A stretch of DNA of 46,983 nucleotides from JBFFXF01 sp041569895 (GTDB lineage Bacteria > Planctomycetota > UBA8108 > JACQVS01): NCBI GenBank assembly GCA_041569895.1, contig JBFFXF010000015.1, forward strand, positions 1 through 46,983. The letters are read 5' to 3'. The number at the start of each line of letters is the position of its first letter. Within the stretch, counting starts at the first letter, position 1. The notes below the pieces were generated by a model. That model was not told the DNA's origin, did no database searches, and saw only the letters and a program-made list of their open reading frames with translations. A program made the position numbers and the translations under genes. Of this stretch, positions 1-8,200 are shown one piece after another.

Positions 1-3000
1 CGCAACGTCGTCGCCGTCGAGGTGCACCAGAGCCGGCTGGCGTCGAACGACGTCGTCTTCGGCCTCGAGGTGTCGCTGCGCGCGGTGCGGCACCCGGCGG
101 AGGAGTACTCGGAGTCGCCCGAGGCGTGGGTCGAGCTCTTCAACCGCGGCAACGGCCCGGTCGATCTCGGCGGCTGGCGCTTTTCTCGCGGTATCCGCTT
201 TGAATTCCCCGCGGGCGTCGAGCTCGGGCCGGGGGAGCACGTCGTCGTCGCATCGGATCGCGAGCTCGTCTCCGGCATGTATCCCGGCATCACCGTCCTT
301 GGCGACTTCGACGGGCGCCTGTCGCATCGCGGCGAGCTCCTGCGCCTCGAGGACGCGATCGGCAATCCCGCCGACGAGGTGCGCTACTTCGACGACGGCC
401 GCTGGCCGGAGCTGGCGGACGGCGGGGGATCGAGCCTCGAGCGGCGCGATCCCCACGCGGACGCGCGCGCTGGCGAGTCGTGGGCGGCGAGCGACGAGAC
501 CGCGAAGATGGGCTGGGAGAGTTTCTCGTACCGCGCCGTGACCGAGCCGGACTTCGGCCCGACGCAGTACCGGGAGTTCGTCATCGGCTTGCTCGATGCG
601 GGCGAGCTGCTGATTGACGACATCCGCGTCGTCGAGTCGCCGGGCGGAGCCGGGCGCGAGCTGCTCAAGAACGGCGACTTCGAGAGCGGCGCGATCCACT
701 GGCGGATCCTCGGGAACCACGAGCGCAGTCGTGTCGTGCCGGACCCCGACGACCCGTCGAATCGCGTGCTCCACGTCATTGCAACGGGTCCGACGGAGCA
801 CATGCACAACCACCTCGAGACGACGCTCGTCGATGGCGTTCGCGTGGTCACGCAGCGGGAATACGAGGTGCGCTTCCGGGCGCGATGGCTCGGCGGCTCG
901 AACCAGCTCCACACGCGGCTCTACTTCAACCGCGTTCCTCGCACGACGGTGCTGCCGACACCGGCGCGGGCCGGCACGCCTGGAGCGCGCAACTCGACCT
1001 TCGAGGAGAACACCGGCCCGACGTTCCGGGACGTCTCGCACTCGCCGATGGCGCCGCGTTCCGGCCAGGAAGTGACCATCCGGGCGCGCGCGGACGATCC
1101 GGACGGGGTCGAGCTCTGCCGCCTCGACTGGTCCGTCGACGACGGACCGTGGCGAACACGGTTGATGGAGCGGGTGACCGGCGGTTTCTGGGAAGCCACG
1201 GTTCCCGGCCAGGCGACCGGCCGCGTCGTGCAGTTCCTGGTCTCGGGGAGGGACACGCGCGGCGCGACCTCGACGTTCCCCGCGGGCGGCCGCGACTCAC
1301 GCGCGCTGTTCCGCGTCGACACCGGCGATGTCGTGCCGCCCGGCAGCCGTCTCTTTCGCCTGCTGATGACGCCTGCCGACGCGGCGCGCCTTCACGAGAT
1401 CACCAACGTGATGTCGAACCAGCGCATGGGGTGCACGGTCATCGACGATGACGGCGAGGTCTTCTACGACGTCGGCGTGCGCCTCAAGGGCAGCGAGCGC
1501 GGACGCCAGGCGGACATCCGCGTCGGCTTCAACGTGCGCTTCCACCGCGAGCAGCTCTTCCGCGGCGTCCACAGGAGCATCCACATCGACCGCTCGATCG
1601 CGCCGCGCTTCGGCCGCATGATCGCGCTCGACGAGATCCTCATCAAGCACATGGTCAACCACGCGGGCGGCATCCCGGGGATGTACGACGACCTCGTCCG
1701 CTTCATCGCGCCGCGAGACGTCAACACGGGCCCGGCGGCGCTCTTCATGGCGCGGTACACCGACGTGTTCCTCGAGTCCAGCTTCGAGAACGGCGGCGAT
1801 GGCACCGTGCACGAGTTCGAGCTGATCTACTATCCGCTGACCACCACCGGCGGCCCGGAGGGGCTCAAGCTTCCCGTCCCGGATCGCGTGATCGGCGTCG
1901 ACTTCGAGGACCTCGGGGACGACAGGGAGACCTATCGCTGGAACTGGATCATCAAGAACAACCGCTCGCGCGACGACTACGACGGCGTGATCCGGGCGGC
2001 GAAGGCGCTCGACCTGACGGGCGAGTCGCTCGACCAGGCGGCGGGCGCGGCGCTCGACGTCGACGAGTGGGCGCGGGCCTACGCGTTGCTCACGCTCTCC
2101 GGCGTTCGCGACGTCTACGGGCTCGGGCTCAACCACAACATCTTCATCTACACGCGTCCGTCGGACGGGCGCGTCATCGTCATGCCCTGGGACATGGACA
2201 TCGGTTTCGCGCGAGAGGAGAGCGCGCAGCTTCTCCCCGATCAGAACCTCGGCCGCCTGATTCGCCGCCCGCACGCGCTGCGCGCGTTCTACTTCCACCT
2301 CGGCGACATCCTCGACAGCACGTTCAACGAGGAGTACATGGCGCCGTGGATCGAGCACTACGGAGAGCTCGCCGGCCAGGACTACGACGTCATCCTCAAC
2401 TACATCCGCCGCCGCGGATCCTTCGCGCGCGCGCGGCTCCCCGAGCCGGTCGACTTCGCCGTGACGACGAACCGCGGCGAGGACTTCTCCGTGCCGCAGC
2501 CGGAGGTCATCATCGAGGGTGACGCCGGCATCGACGTGCGCGCCATCGCCCTGGCGGACCGCGAGGAAGCGCCCCCCGTGTCGTTCCCGCAACTGACCCG
2601 ATGGCGGATGCGAGTACTGCTCGAGCCCGGCGAGAACCCGCTTCTCTTCCTGGCCTTCGGCGGCGGCGGCGAGCTGCTGGCGACCGCGTCGATCACCATC
2701 ACCGCTCCGGAGCGAGCCACCCCGGACCTCTCGCGCGGCGACTGCAACGACGACGGCGAGGTCTCCCTCTCCGACGCCATCTGCATCCTCGACTGGCTCT
2801 TCCGCGGCGCCCCCGAGCCGGGCTGCGTGGCCGCCGCCGACCTCAACGCGGACGGCAGCACCGACATCTCCGACCCCACCGCCCTCCTCGGCCACCTCTT
2901 CCTCGGCGCCGCCGAACCACCACCCCCCTTCGCCACCTGCGGCCCGGGAACGGAAACCGACGCCGAGCTGGGGTGTGTGCGGCGTCCGCTGGCGTGTCGG

Positions 3001-3003
3001 TGA
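1..3003 (+). CDS. CotH-kinase protein with lamin-tail domain and C-terminal dockerin (5' end outside window)
   Basis: The frame is open from base 1 and already reads RNVVAVEVHQ, the usual end of a beta-sandwich domain upstream of such modules, so the true start lies outside the window; the GTG at 22 is not a credible start. Numbering from base 1: lamin-tail (LTD) domain about 25-150 (WVELFNRG, DLGGWRF), a carbohydrate-binding-like beta region about 165-320, an Ig-like domain about 340-430, and a CotH kinase domain about 449-740. The kinase part shows GVRLKGS with Lys496, NHN 711-713 and MPWDMDIGF with Asp731 and Asp733, the likely metal and ATP ligands. A dockerin-like pair of calcium loops (GDCNDDGEVSLSDA; ADLNADGSTDISD) occupies about 913-975, followed by a Cys-rich tail. 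CotH of Bacillus phosphorylates a spore-coat protein; here the substrate is unknown. Location is probably extracellular, although the signal peptide would be off-window. The domain calls are strong, the role is inferred. Confidence 0.9.
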   Translation, partial: RNVVAVEVHQSRLASNDVVFGLEVSLRAVRHPAEEYSESPEAWVELFNRGNGPVDLGGWRFSRGIRFEFPAGVELGPGEHVVVASDRELVSGMYPGITVLGDFDGRLSHRGELLRLEDAIGNPADEVRYFDDGRWPELADGGGSSLERRDPHADARAGESWAASDETAKMGWESFSYRAVTEPDFGPTQYREFVIGLLDAGELLIDDIRVVESPGGAGRELLKNGDFESGAIHWRILGNHERSRVVPDPDDPSNRVLHVIATGPTEHMHNHLETTLVDGVRVVTQREYEVRFRARWLGGSNQLHTRLYFNRVPRTTVLPTPARAGTPGARNSTFEENTGPTFRDVSHSPMAPRSGQEVTIRARADDPDGVELCRLDWSVDDGPWRTRLMERVTGGFWEATVPGQATGRVVQFLVSGRDTRGATSTFPAGGRDSRALFRVDTGDVVPPGSRLFRLLMTPADAARLHEITNVMSNQRMGCTVIDDDGEVFYDVGVRLKGSERGRQADIRVGFNVRFHREQLFRGVHRSIHIDRSIAPRFGRMIALDEILIKHMVNHAGGIPGMYDDLVRFIAPRDVNTGPAALFMARYTDVFLESSFENGGDGTVHEFELIYYPLTTTGGPEGLKLPVPDRVIGVDFEDLGDDRETYRWNWIIKNNRSRDDYDGVIRAAKALDLTGESLDQAAGAALDVDEWARAYALLTLSGVRDVYGLGLNHNIFIYTRPSDGRVIVMPWDMDIGFAREESAQLLPDQNLGRLIRRPHALRAFYFHLGDILDSTFNEEYMAPWIEHYGELAGQDYDVILNYIRRRGSFARARLPEPVDFAVTTNRGEDFSVPQPEVIIEGDAGIDVRAIALADREEAPPVSFPQLTRWRMRVLLEPGENPLLFLAFGGGGELLATASITITAPERATPDLSRGDCNDDGEVSLSDAICILDWLFRGAPEPGCVAAADLNADGSTDISDPTALLGHLFLGAAEPPPPFATCGPGTETDAELGCVRRPLACR

Positions 3004-3008
3004 CTCCA

Positions 3009-3035
3009 TCCCGGTCCCGGCCCCGTCCCGAAAGG
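3009..3035 (+). repeat. Composite intergenic element A: CCCGGT/CCCGTC hexamers ending CCCGAAAGG
   Basis: The hexamers TCCCGG, TCCCGG and CCCCGT run into CCCGAAAGG. The same CCCGAA junction ends the hexamer tracts near 31010, 32050 and, on the minus strand, 5250. The tract starts 5 bases after the CotH stop codon. The later modules (AGAGACC heptamers, GATTCC hexamers) are not evident here, so this is either a short or a degraded copy. Confidence 0.55.
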
Positions 3036-3076
3036 CTGCTCGACTGCGCCGGCGAGAGTCTGCGACGCATCTACGA

Positions 3077-3192
3077 GGAAAGCAGGAAGAAGGGGAAAGC
3101 AAGAAACGAGTCTGACTCCGTTGGAGGAGCCAGCGAAGCTCAACCCCATCAGTCTGTCCGTTTCCCGTCTTCCTGAGTTTCCTGCCTTCCTC
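3077..3192. repeat. Inverted AGGAA-rich repeat
   Basis: AGGAAAGCAGGAA at 3077-3089 and TTCCTGCCTTCCT at 3180-3192 are inverted copies with one mismatch in 13, about 90 bases apart. The pyrimidine arm is flanked by a second TTCCTGAG word. It lies between two convergent genes, so a bidirectional termination role is possible. No T-run follows either arm. Confidence 0.5.
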
Positions 3193-3242
3193 ATGGGTCG
3201 TCTGACAGCAAACCACGAAGTCGAGTCTGTCTGCCCGAGTTC

Positions 3243-4622
3243 TCAACGCTTCCGTCTTGTCGTCCGCTCGAGAAACCCCACGAACTCCGCGGGGTCGATG
3301 TGGCGAATCGCGGTGTGCAGCGTCCCGGGATCGCCCGTGCGTACGGCCAGCTCGATCGTCTCGTGGCCGACGAAGGCCATGGTCGCATGCGCGAGTCGGT
3401 ACCCCAAGGATCCGAGGTCGTAGAAGGCCCTCCGATCGAGATCGAACAGGGCCGGCGGATCGAGCGAGAAATCGGGCCGCTGGCCGGTTTCGTGGAGGAG
3501 CAGCGCGAAATCGTCGGCGAATCGTCCCGGCGGGACGCGGAGCCCAACGTCCCATCTCTCGAGCCGCTCGAGGTATTCGGCCAGCCCCTCGGAGACGAAA
3601 GCGGACTTCGTGAGTCCTCGGCGGAACTGGTGACAGAACGCGTGAACGACCTCGTGCTTCATCGCGTGCTTGCGAAACTCGCGCGCCATGTCGCTGGCGA
3701 CCCCGCAGACACGGTCGCCGGGGAAGTATTGTCCACCCACAGGTCTCGAGGCCGCCGATCGTCGGATGACGTCCCGTGCGACCTCGGGGCTCACAATGAC
3801 ATCGAAGCCGTCGTCGATCGTCACGTCGGCGATCGCGGCGAGTCGCCGGACCAGACGCGCGGCGGATCGGACGCCGTGAGCGAGCTCGGCCGCCTCGTCG
3901 GCGAGCGTGGCCGGTATCCACACGCGGATCGTCAGATCGCGACCGAGCGGATCGTCCGAGGGAGACGGCGTCGCGAGCAGGACGGAGTCGAGATCGATCG
4001 GATACTCCGCGAGGAGGTCGAGGAAGAAGCCGAGCCGCAAGAGACTGAAAGAGGTCGAGGGGGGCTGCTGTGGCAGCGTAACCGATCGCATCGAGCGGAA
4101 GTGAAAGTCGTCGAGGGGCTCGACCGTCAGGTTGTGGCGGAGAAGGGCCCGGAGCTCCCGCTGGAGCGGAAGGACCTCTCGCGAGAGACGCTCCACCTCG
4201 CGTGCGCTCGCGAAGTCGAGATCCCACGAATCCGCGAAGGCGTTGCCGGTGATCGCGCGCCATCGCGCCTGGAACTCCTCTCTCACAGATCGAAACCTGT
4301 CGCCGGCAGCCAGACGCCGCTGAAACGGGGTCCGTCCCGGGAGCCGGGCTGGCGCTACACTGTTGAAGCACTCGAGGATCAGCGGCGGTGCGCTGCGGCG
4401 CGGCGGCCGACTCGGGCGTTCTTCCGGTGGAGCGCCGTAGACCGCTGGCGCCGGCGTCACCCGTGAGCCGAGAAGCACGAGGCTGCACACCGCGGCAAGC
4501 AGCGCCGAGGAGCAACCGAACATCGCGATCGCGGCCCGGCGGCGACGACCGACCCCGAGACCGCCCCCTCGAGCGTGCCCGCATCTGCCCGGAGCGTTCG
4601 CCGTATCGGCCAGTGTTCGCAT
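3243..4622 (-). CDS. Membrane-anchored or exported HExxH metallopeptidase-like protein
   Basis: This 459-residue protein has a basic N-terminus followed by one hydrophobic stretch at about 33-53 (MFGCSSALLAAVCSLVLLG), a signal anchor or signal peptide. The key site is HEVVH at residues 323-327, followed by SEGLAEY at 344-350. This is the HExxH plus downstream Glu arrangement of gluzincin-type zinc peptidases, resembling planctomycete DUF1570-like peptidases. The substrate is unknown. The N-terminal half is a poorly recognisable helical region. The start at 4622 gives a plausible leader, but an internal ATG just before the hydrophobic segment (MFGCSS) is a strong alternative. The gene is convergent with the CotH gene and lies downstream of the bAvd remnant. 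The zinc-site call is good, while the exact family is uncertain. Confidence 0.72.
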   Translation of the reverse strand: MRTLADTANAPGRCGHARGGGLGVGRRRRAAIAMFGCSSALLAAVCSLVLLGSRVTPAPAVYGAPPEERPSRPPRRSAPPLILECFNSVAPARLPGRTPFQRRLAAGDRFRSVREEFQARWRAITGNAFADSWDLDFASAREVERLSREVLPLQRELRALLRHNLTVEPLDDFHFRSMRSVTLPQQPPSTSFSLLRLGFFLDLLAEYPIDLDSVLLATPSPSDDPLGRDLTIRVWIPATLADEAAELAHGVRSAARLVRRLAAIADVTIDDGFDVIVSPEVARDVIRRSAASRPVGGQYFPGDRVCGVASDMAREFRKHAMKHEVVHAFCHQFRRGLTKSAFVSEGLAEYLERLERWDVGLRVPPGRFADDFALLLHETGQRPDFSLDPPALFDLDRRAFYDLGSLGYRLAHATMAFVGHETIELAVRTGDPGTLHTAIRHIDPAEFVGFLERTTRRKR

Positions 4623-4785
4623 CGTCGGTCCCCGATGGACGCTCTCGCCGGAGCGAAACGAGTCTTCATCGTGAGAAATACCTCGGCGTGGTCACGGTCG
4701 TGTCACCGCTCGCGCGGGCAGCGACGCCTCCTGGGTCTCGAGGAGGTGTCGGGAACAGAGCCGAACCCGGCCCCGTCCCCGGCGC
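4623..4785. other. Gap between metallopeptidase start and bAvd remnant
   Basis: No gene is supported here. The gap contains a hairpin (CCTCCT 4727-4732, AGGAGG 4741-4746) and C-rich hexamer words CCCGGC and CCCGTC at about 4765-4782. On the minus strand both fall just after the stop of the bAvd remnant, so they look like the 3' end of the same repeat-associated unit. The hairpin has no T-run and is only a weak terminator candidate for that unit. Confidence 0.45.
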
Positions 4786-4943
4786 TCAGCGCGTGAGCTT
4801 CCAGAGCACCGCCAGGACGTGGTCGACGACGCCGCATCCCGAATCTGATTCGCCAGCCGCGAATCCCGCCGACGAATCGACGCAACCAGCGGACGCAAGG
4901 AACGAACAGCAGCCAGAGCAATCTCGAGAGCTTCAAAGCGCAT
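4786..4943 (-). pseudogene. Decayed four-helix-bundle (bAvd / 23S-IVS family) gene with internal deletion
   Basis: From ATG 4943 the frame reads MRFEALEIALAAVRSL and continues through ASIRRRDSRLANQIRDAAS. This is the typical first two helices of the four-helix-bundle family named for 23S rRNA intervening sequences and related to the Avd protein of diversity-generating retroelements. The reading frame then degenerates. In another frame the next bases encode VVDHVLAVLWKLTR and a stop at 4786-4788, which is the typical C-terminal helix of the same family. The two ends are fused at a GTCGTCG-type junction. The 158-base remnant is not a multiple of three and lacks about 200 bases (helices 2 to 4) of a normal gene of about 360 bases. 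A good Shine-Dalgarno GGAGG remains 7 bases before the ATG, so decay looks recent. It is probably non-functional. Confidence 0.75.
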
Positions 4944-5028
4944 GACAGCAACCTCCGGTCCGAGGGAAGGGATTTGACGCGCCGCGCCACGAAGCGGCGG
5001 CGCTTTCCCCCCACGCAACCGGAGCGCA

Positions 5029-5085
5029 GGCCGTGTCAAGGGCGACACAGTCGCCGAGCGAAGCGAGGGCACCCTTGATACGGCC
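5029..5085. repeat. Long inverted repeat with nested hairpin upstream of bAvd remnant
   Basis: GGCCGTGTCAAGGG at 5029-5042 pairs with CCCTTGATACGGCC at 5072-5085, with one mismatch in 14. Its loop side carries a second perfect hairpin, GGCGAC-ACA-GTCGCC at 5041-5055. The structure lies about 90 bases upstream of the bAvd ATG on the minus strand, between that gene and the repeat tract at 5155-5284. It could be a leader RNA structure, a terminator-like barrier or a mobile-element end. No T-run follows it. Confidence 0.65.
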
Positions 5086-5154
5086 GAGCACCGGTTACAC
5101 TCGACCGGTCGACGCCGCCGCCCCCCCGCCGGAATGGAAGCCCAAGCATCGGCC

Positions 5155-5284
5155 CTGACCTCTGACCTCTGACCTCTGACCTCTGGTCTCTGGTCTCTGA
5201 TCTCTGGTGTCTGGTCTCTGATCTCCGTCTCCGTCTCAACGAGGACGAGTTCGGGCACGGGTACGGGAACGGGTACGGGTCCGG
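5155..5284 (-). repeat. Composite intergenic element B (minus orientation)
   Basis: Read on the minus strand, this gives CCCGTA/CCCGTT/CCCGTG hexamers (5284 to 5250), the CCCGAA junction, two GAGACG words (5225-5236), then ten 7-bp units of the form AGRYCAG (5155-5224: CTGACCT four times, then CTGGTCT, CTGATCT and CTGGTGT variants on the plus strand). The hexamers start 9 bases after the stop of the giant gene. The final GATTCC module seen in other copies is absent; instead an inverted repeat and the bAvd remnant follow. Confidence 0.8.
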
Positions 5285-5293
5285 AGGAGATCC

Positions 5294-8200
5294 CTACCCC
5301 CCGAACCGCTGCCCGAGGTGGAAGAGGACCGAGATCTGGTTGCGCTCGGCGTGGACGATGACGATGTCCAGGAAGCCGTCGCTGTCGATGTCGCGTACGC
5401 CGAGCGCGCGTCCGTCCGGCGCCACGGCGTAGACGGTCGGCGGATCGAGTGATCCGTCGCCCGTTCCCGCGAAGACGGCGACGTGCGGGTTCGAGTCGAC
5501 GTCGCTCAGCGCGACGACGTCCAGGATGCCGTCCCCGGTGACGTCGGCGATCACGATGTGCCTGGCGAACTCGACCGAGGCGTGCTCGATCGCCTCGCCG
5601 AAGGTGCCGTCGCCGTTGCCGAGCCGCACCGTGATCGTGCCGGTGCCGCTTCGCGACGACGTCACCAGATCGAGGAATCCATCCCCGTCGAGATCACCGA
5701 GCTGGACGGTCTCGATCGAGGTGTTGTTGCCGACGTCGAAGTTGTTGCCGAAGCCGCCGCCTCCCGTGCCGAGGGTGACAGTGACGCCGCCGAATCGATT
5801 GCGGACGGCGAGATCGACCACGCCATCGCCGTCGACGTCACCGATCGCGACGTCGCCCGGGCCGTCGACGAACACGGTGATCTCCCCACGGAAGGTGCCG
5901 TCGCCTCGACCGGAGATCATGGCGTTACGCGTCAGGATGTCGAGCGTCCCGTCGCCGTCGACATCGACGAGCGTGATCCCCGCCACGGGCCCGCTGTTGG
6001 CGATGTATCGCGCTCCGAGAGTGAAGCTGCCGTCGCTGTCGCCGAGCAGGACATCGATGGTGTTCCCGCCGCCGCCGAGGACGAGATCGATGTGGCCGTC
6101 GCCGTCAATGTCCGCCGCGTCGAACCGGTCCGGCGACGTCCCGTTGCCGATGTCGACCGGTGGGGCGAACGTGCCGTCCCCGCCGCTTCGGAGCAGCAGG
6201 ACCCGTCCCGGATCGGAGAACGTCCCGCCCACGCCGATCAGGTCGTCATATCTGTCGCCGTTGAGGTCGACGAGGCCGAGCGCGGTGAAACGCTCCGCGA
6301 TGGGGTCGTCGCCGACGATCGGCGCGGAGAAACCGTCCAGTTGCCCCAGGTTCACGGCGACTCGCCTCGTCGAGCTCACGGTGACCAGATCGACACGACC
6401 GTCGCCGTCGACGTCGCCGGCGAAGACCGATTGCGGCGTCTCGCCGGACGTCACCACGAGCCCCGCTCGGAGCGTGCCGTCGCCCGCGCCGAGCACGACC
6501 ACGGCTCCGAGGAGCACGTCGGTCGCCGCGTCGCCGTCGAAGTCGAGGAAGGCGACACTCGCCGGCTGGCCGCCGATGACGTGGAAGACCGGGGCGTCGA
6601 AGCCACCGGCGCCGTTCCCCCCGAGGACGACGGCCGTGCCATCGAAGCGGCTGACGATGACCAGCTCGACGTTGCCATCGCCGTCGAGGTCACCGAAACG
6701 GCCGAACTCCGGGAGGATGGGGATCTGCGTCGACACGGCGTCGGCGAACGTGCCGTCGCCGTTGCCCGCGAGCACCGAGACGGCCCGGCTGTCGACGTTG
6801 AAACCCTGATCGATCGTCGCCAGGTCGAGGTCGCCGTCGCCGTCGAGGTCGGCCGCGTCGATCGAATCCGGTCTCGATCCGGTGACGAAGAGCGACGGAG
6901 CCCCGAACGCTCCCACACCATCGCCGAGCAGAACCGCGACGTTGCTCCGATTGAAGTTCGCGGTGGCGACGTCGAGGTTGCCGTCGCCGTCGAAGTCCTC
7001 CACGACGAGGTCCGTCGGCCCGTCCCCGGCGGAGAAGGTCGACGCCGCGCCGAAGGTCCGATCACCGTTGCCCGGGATCACCGAGACGCTGTCGCTCGAG
7101 TTGTTGGCGACGACCACGTCCGGGTTCGAGTCGCCGTTCACGTCGACGACCGCCAGCGCCCGCGGACCACTGCCCGCGCTCAGGTTCACCGCCGCGCCGA
7201 AAGTCGCGTCGCCGTTGCCGAAGAGGACGGATACGTTGCCGCCGCTGAGGTTCGCGGTGACGGCATCGAGGTTGCCGTCGGCGTCGAGGTCCGCGAGCTC
7301 CAGGAACACCGGACGGAATCCCGTCGAGAAGAACGCCGGGGGACCGAAGCTGCCGTCCGCGCTGCCACGGCTGACGGAAAGCCGGTTGCTGAACTCCTCC
7401 GCGGCGACGAGGTCGAGGAATCCGTCGCCGTCCAGGTCCGCCGAGAGGACGAACGAGAAGGATCCGGTGGCGAGCAGTCGCGGCGCGTCGAACGTGCCAT
7501 CTCCGAGTCCCCGCATGACGACCACGACGTTGCCGTTCGGCTTCGCGCTGAGGATGTCGAGCACCGCGTCACCGTCGGCGTCGGCGAGCTCGAGCGTCGA
7601 CATGTCGGTGGCGATCGGTATCCTCTGCGACAGGCCGAGTGTGCCGTCCGGGTTGCCGAGGAAGACCGCGATGTCGTCGCCGACCGTGTGGATCACGACG
7701 ACGTCCGCGTCGCCGTCCCCGTCGAGGTCTCCCATCCGGACGATCTCCGGTCGGTTTCCCGTCTCCACCGTCGTCGGGTCGCCGAACGTCCCGTCGCCGT
7801 TGCCGAGCACAATCGAGATGGTGCTGCCGAAACGGCTCGTCGTGACGACGTCGACGTTGCCGTCCCCGTTCAGGTCGCCGCTCGCCGAGTTGCTGCCGTC
7901 TGCCGACGTGAACCTCGAGGCCCCTGCGAACGTGCCGTCGCCCTCGTTGATCAGCACGGTCACGCCGGCGCCCTGGCGCGTCACGACGACGTCGAGGGAT
8001 CCGTCGCTGTTCGCATCGATCAGCGCGAGCGCGGTGGGGTTGGTGTCGAGGTCGACCAGCCTCGGGGCGGCGAAAATCCCGGTGCCGTCGCCGATGAAAA
8101 CGGCCACGGAGGGGCCGCTGCCCCCGAAACGTCCCTGACTCGCCACCACCACGTCGGCGTCGGCATCGTTGTCGACGTCACCGATGGCCGCGGCGACGGG

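Larger units (their letters stand above)
3004..3242. other. Intergenic repeat-bearing gap between convergent genes
   Basis: No gene is supported in these 239 bases between the CotH gene and the convergent metallopeptidase gene. The gap opens with C-rich hexamers five bases after the CotH stop and continues with purine-rich AGGAA-type words on one side and their pyrimidine complement on the other. Short frames through it are low-complexity and do not look coding. Confidence 0.6.

Noticed and set aside
1297..4584. Minus-strand open frame of 1,095 codons across the CotH and metallopeptidase genes
   Set aside because: It overlaps two well-supported genes in the wrong frames and shows only Arg/Ala-rich sequence.
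4786..4943. Diversity-generating retroelement
   Set aside because: The family name bAvd recalls these elements, but no reverse transcriptase, template repeat or variable repeat was found in the window.
5155..5284. CRISPR array
   Set aside because: The repeat units are 6-7 bp with no spacers of regular length, and no cas genes are present.
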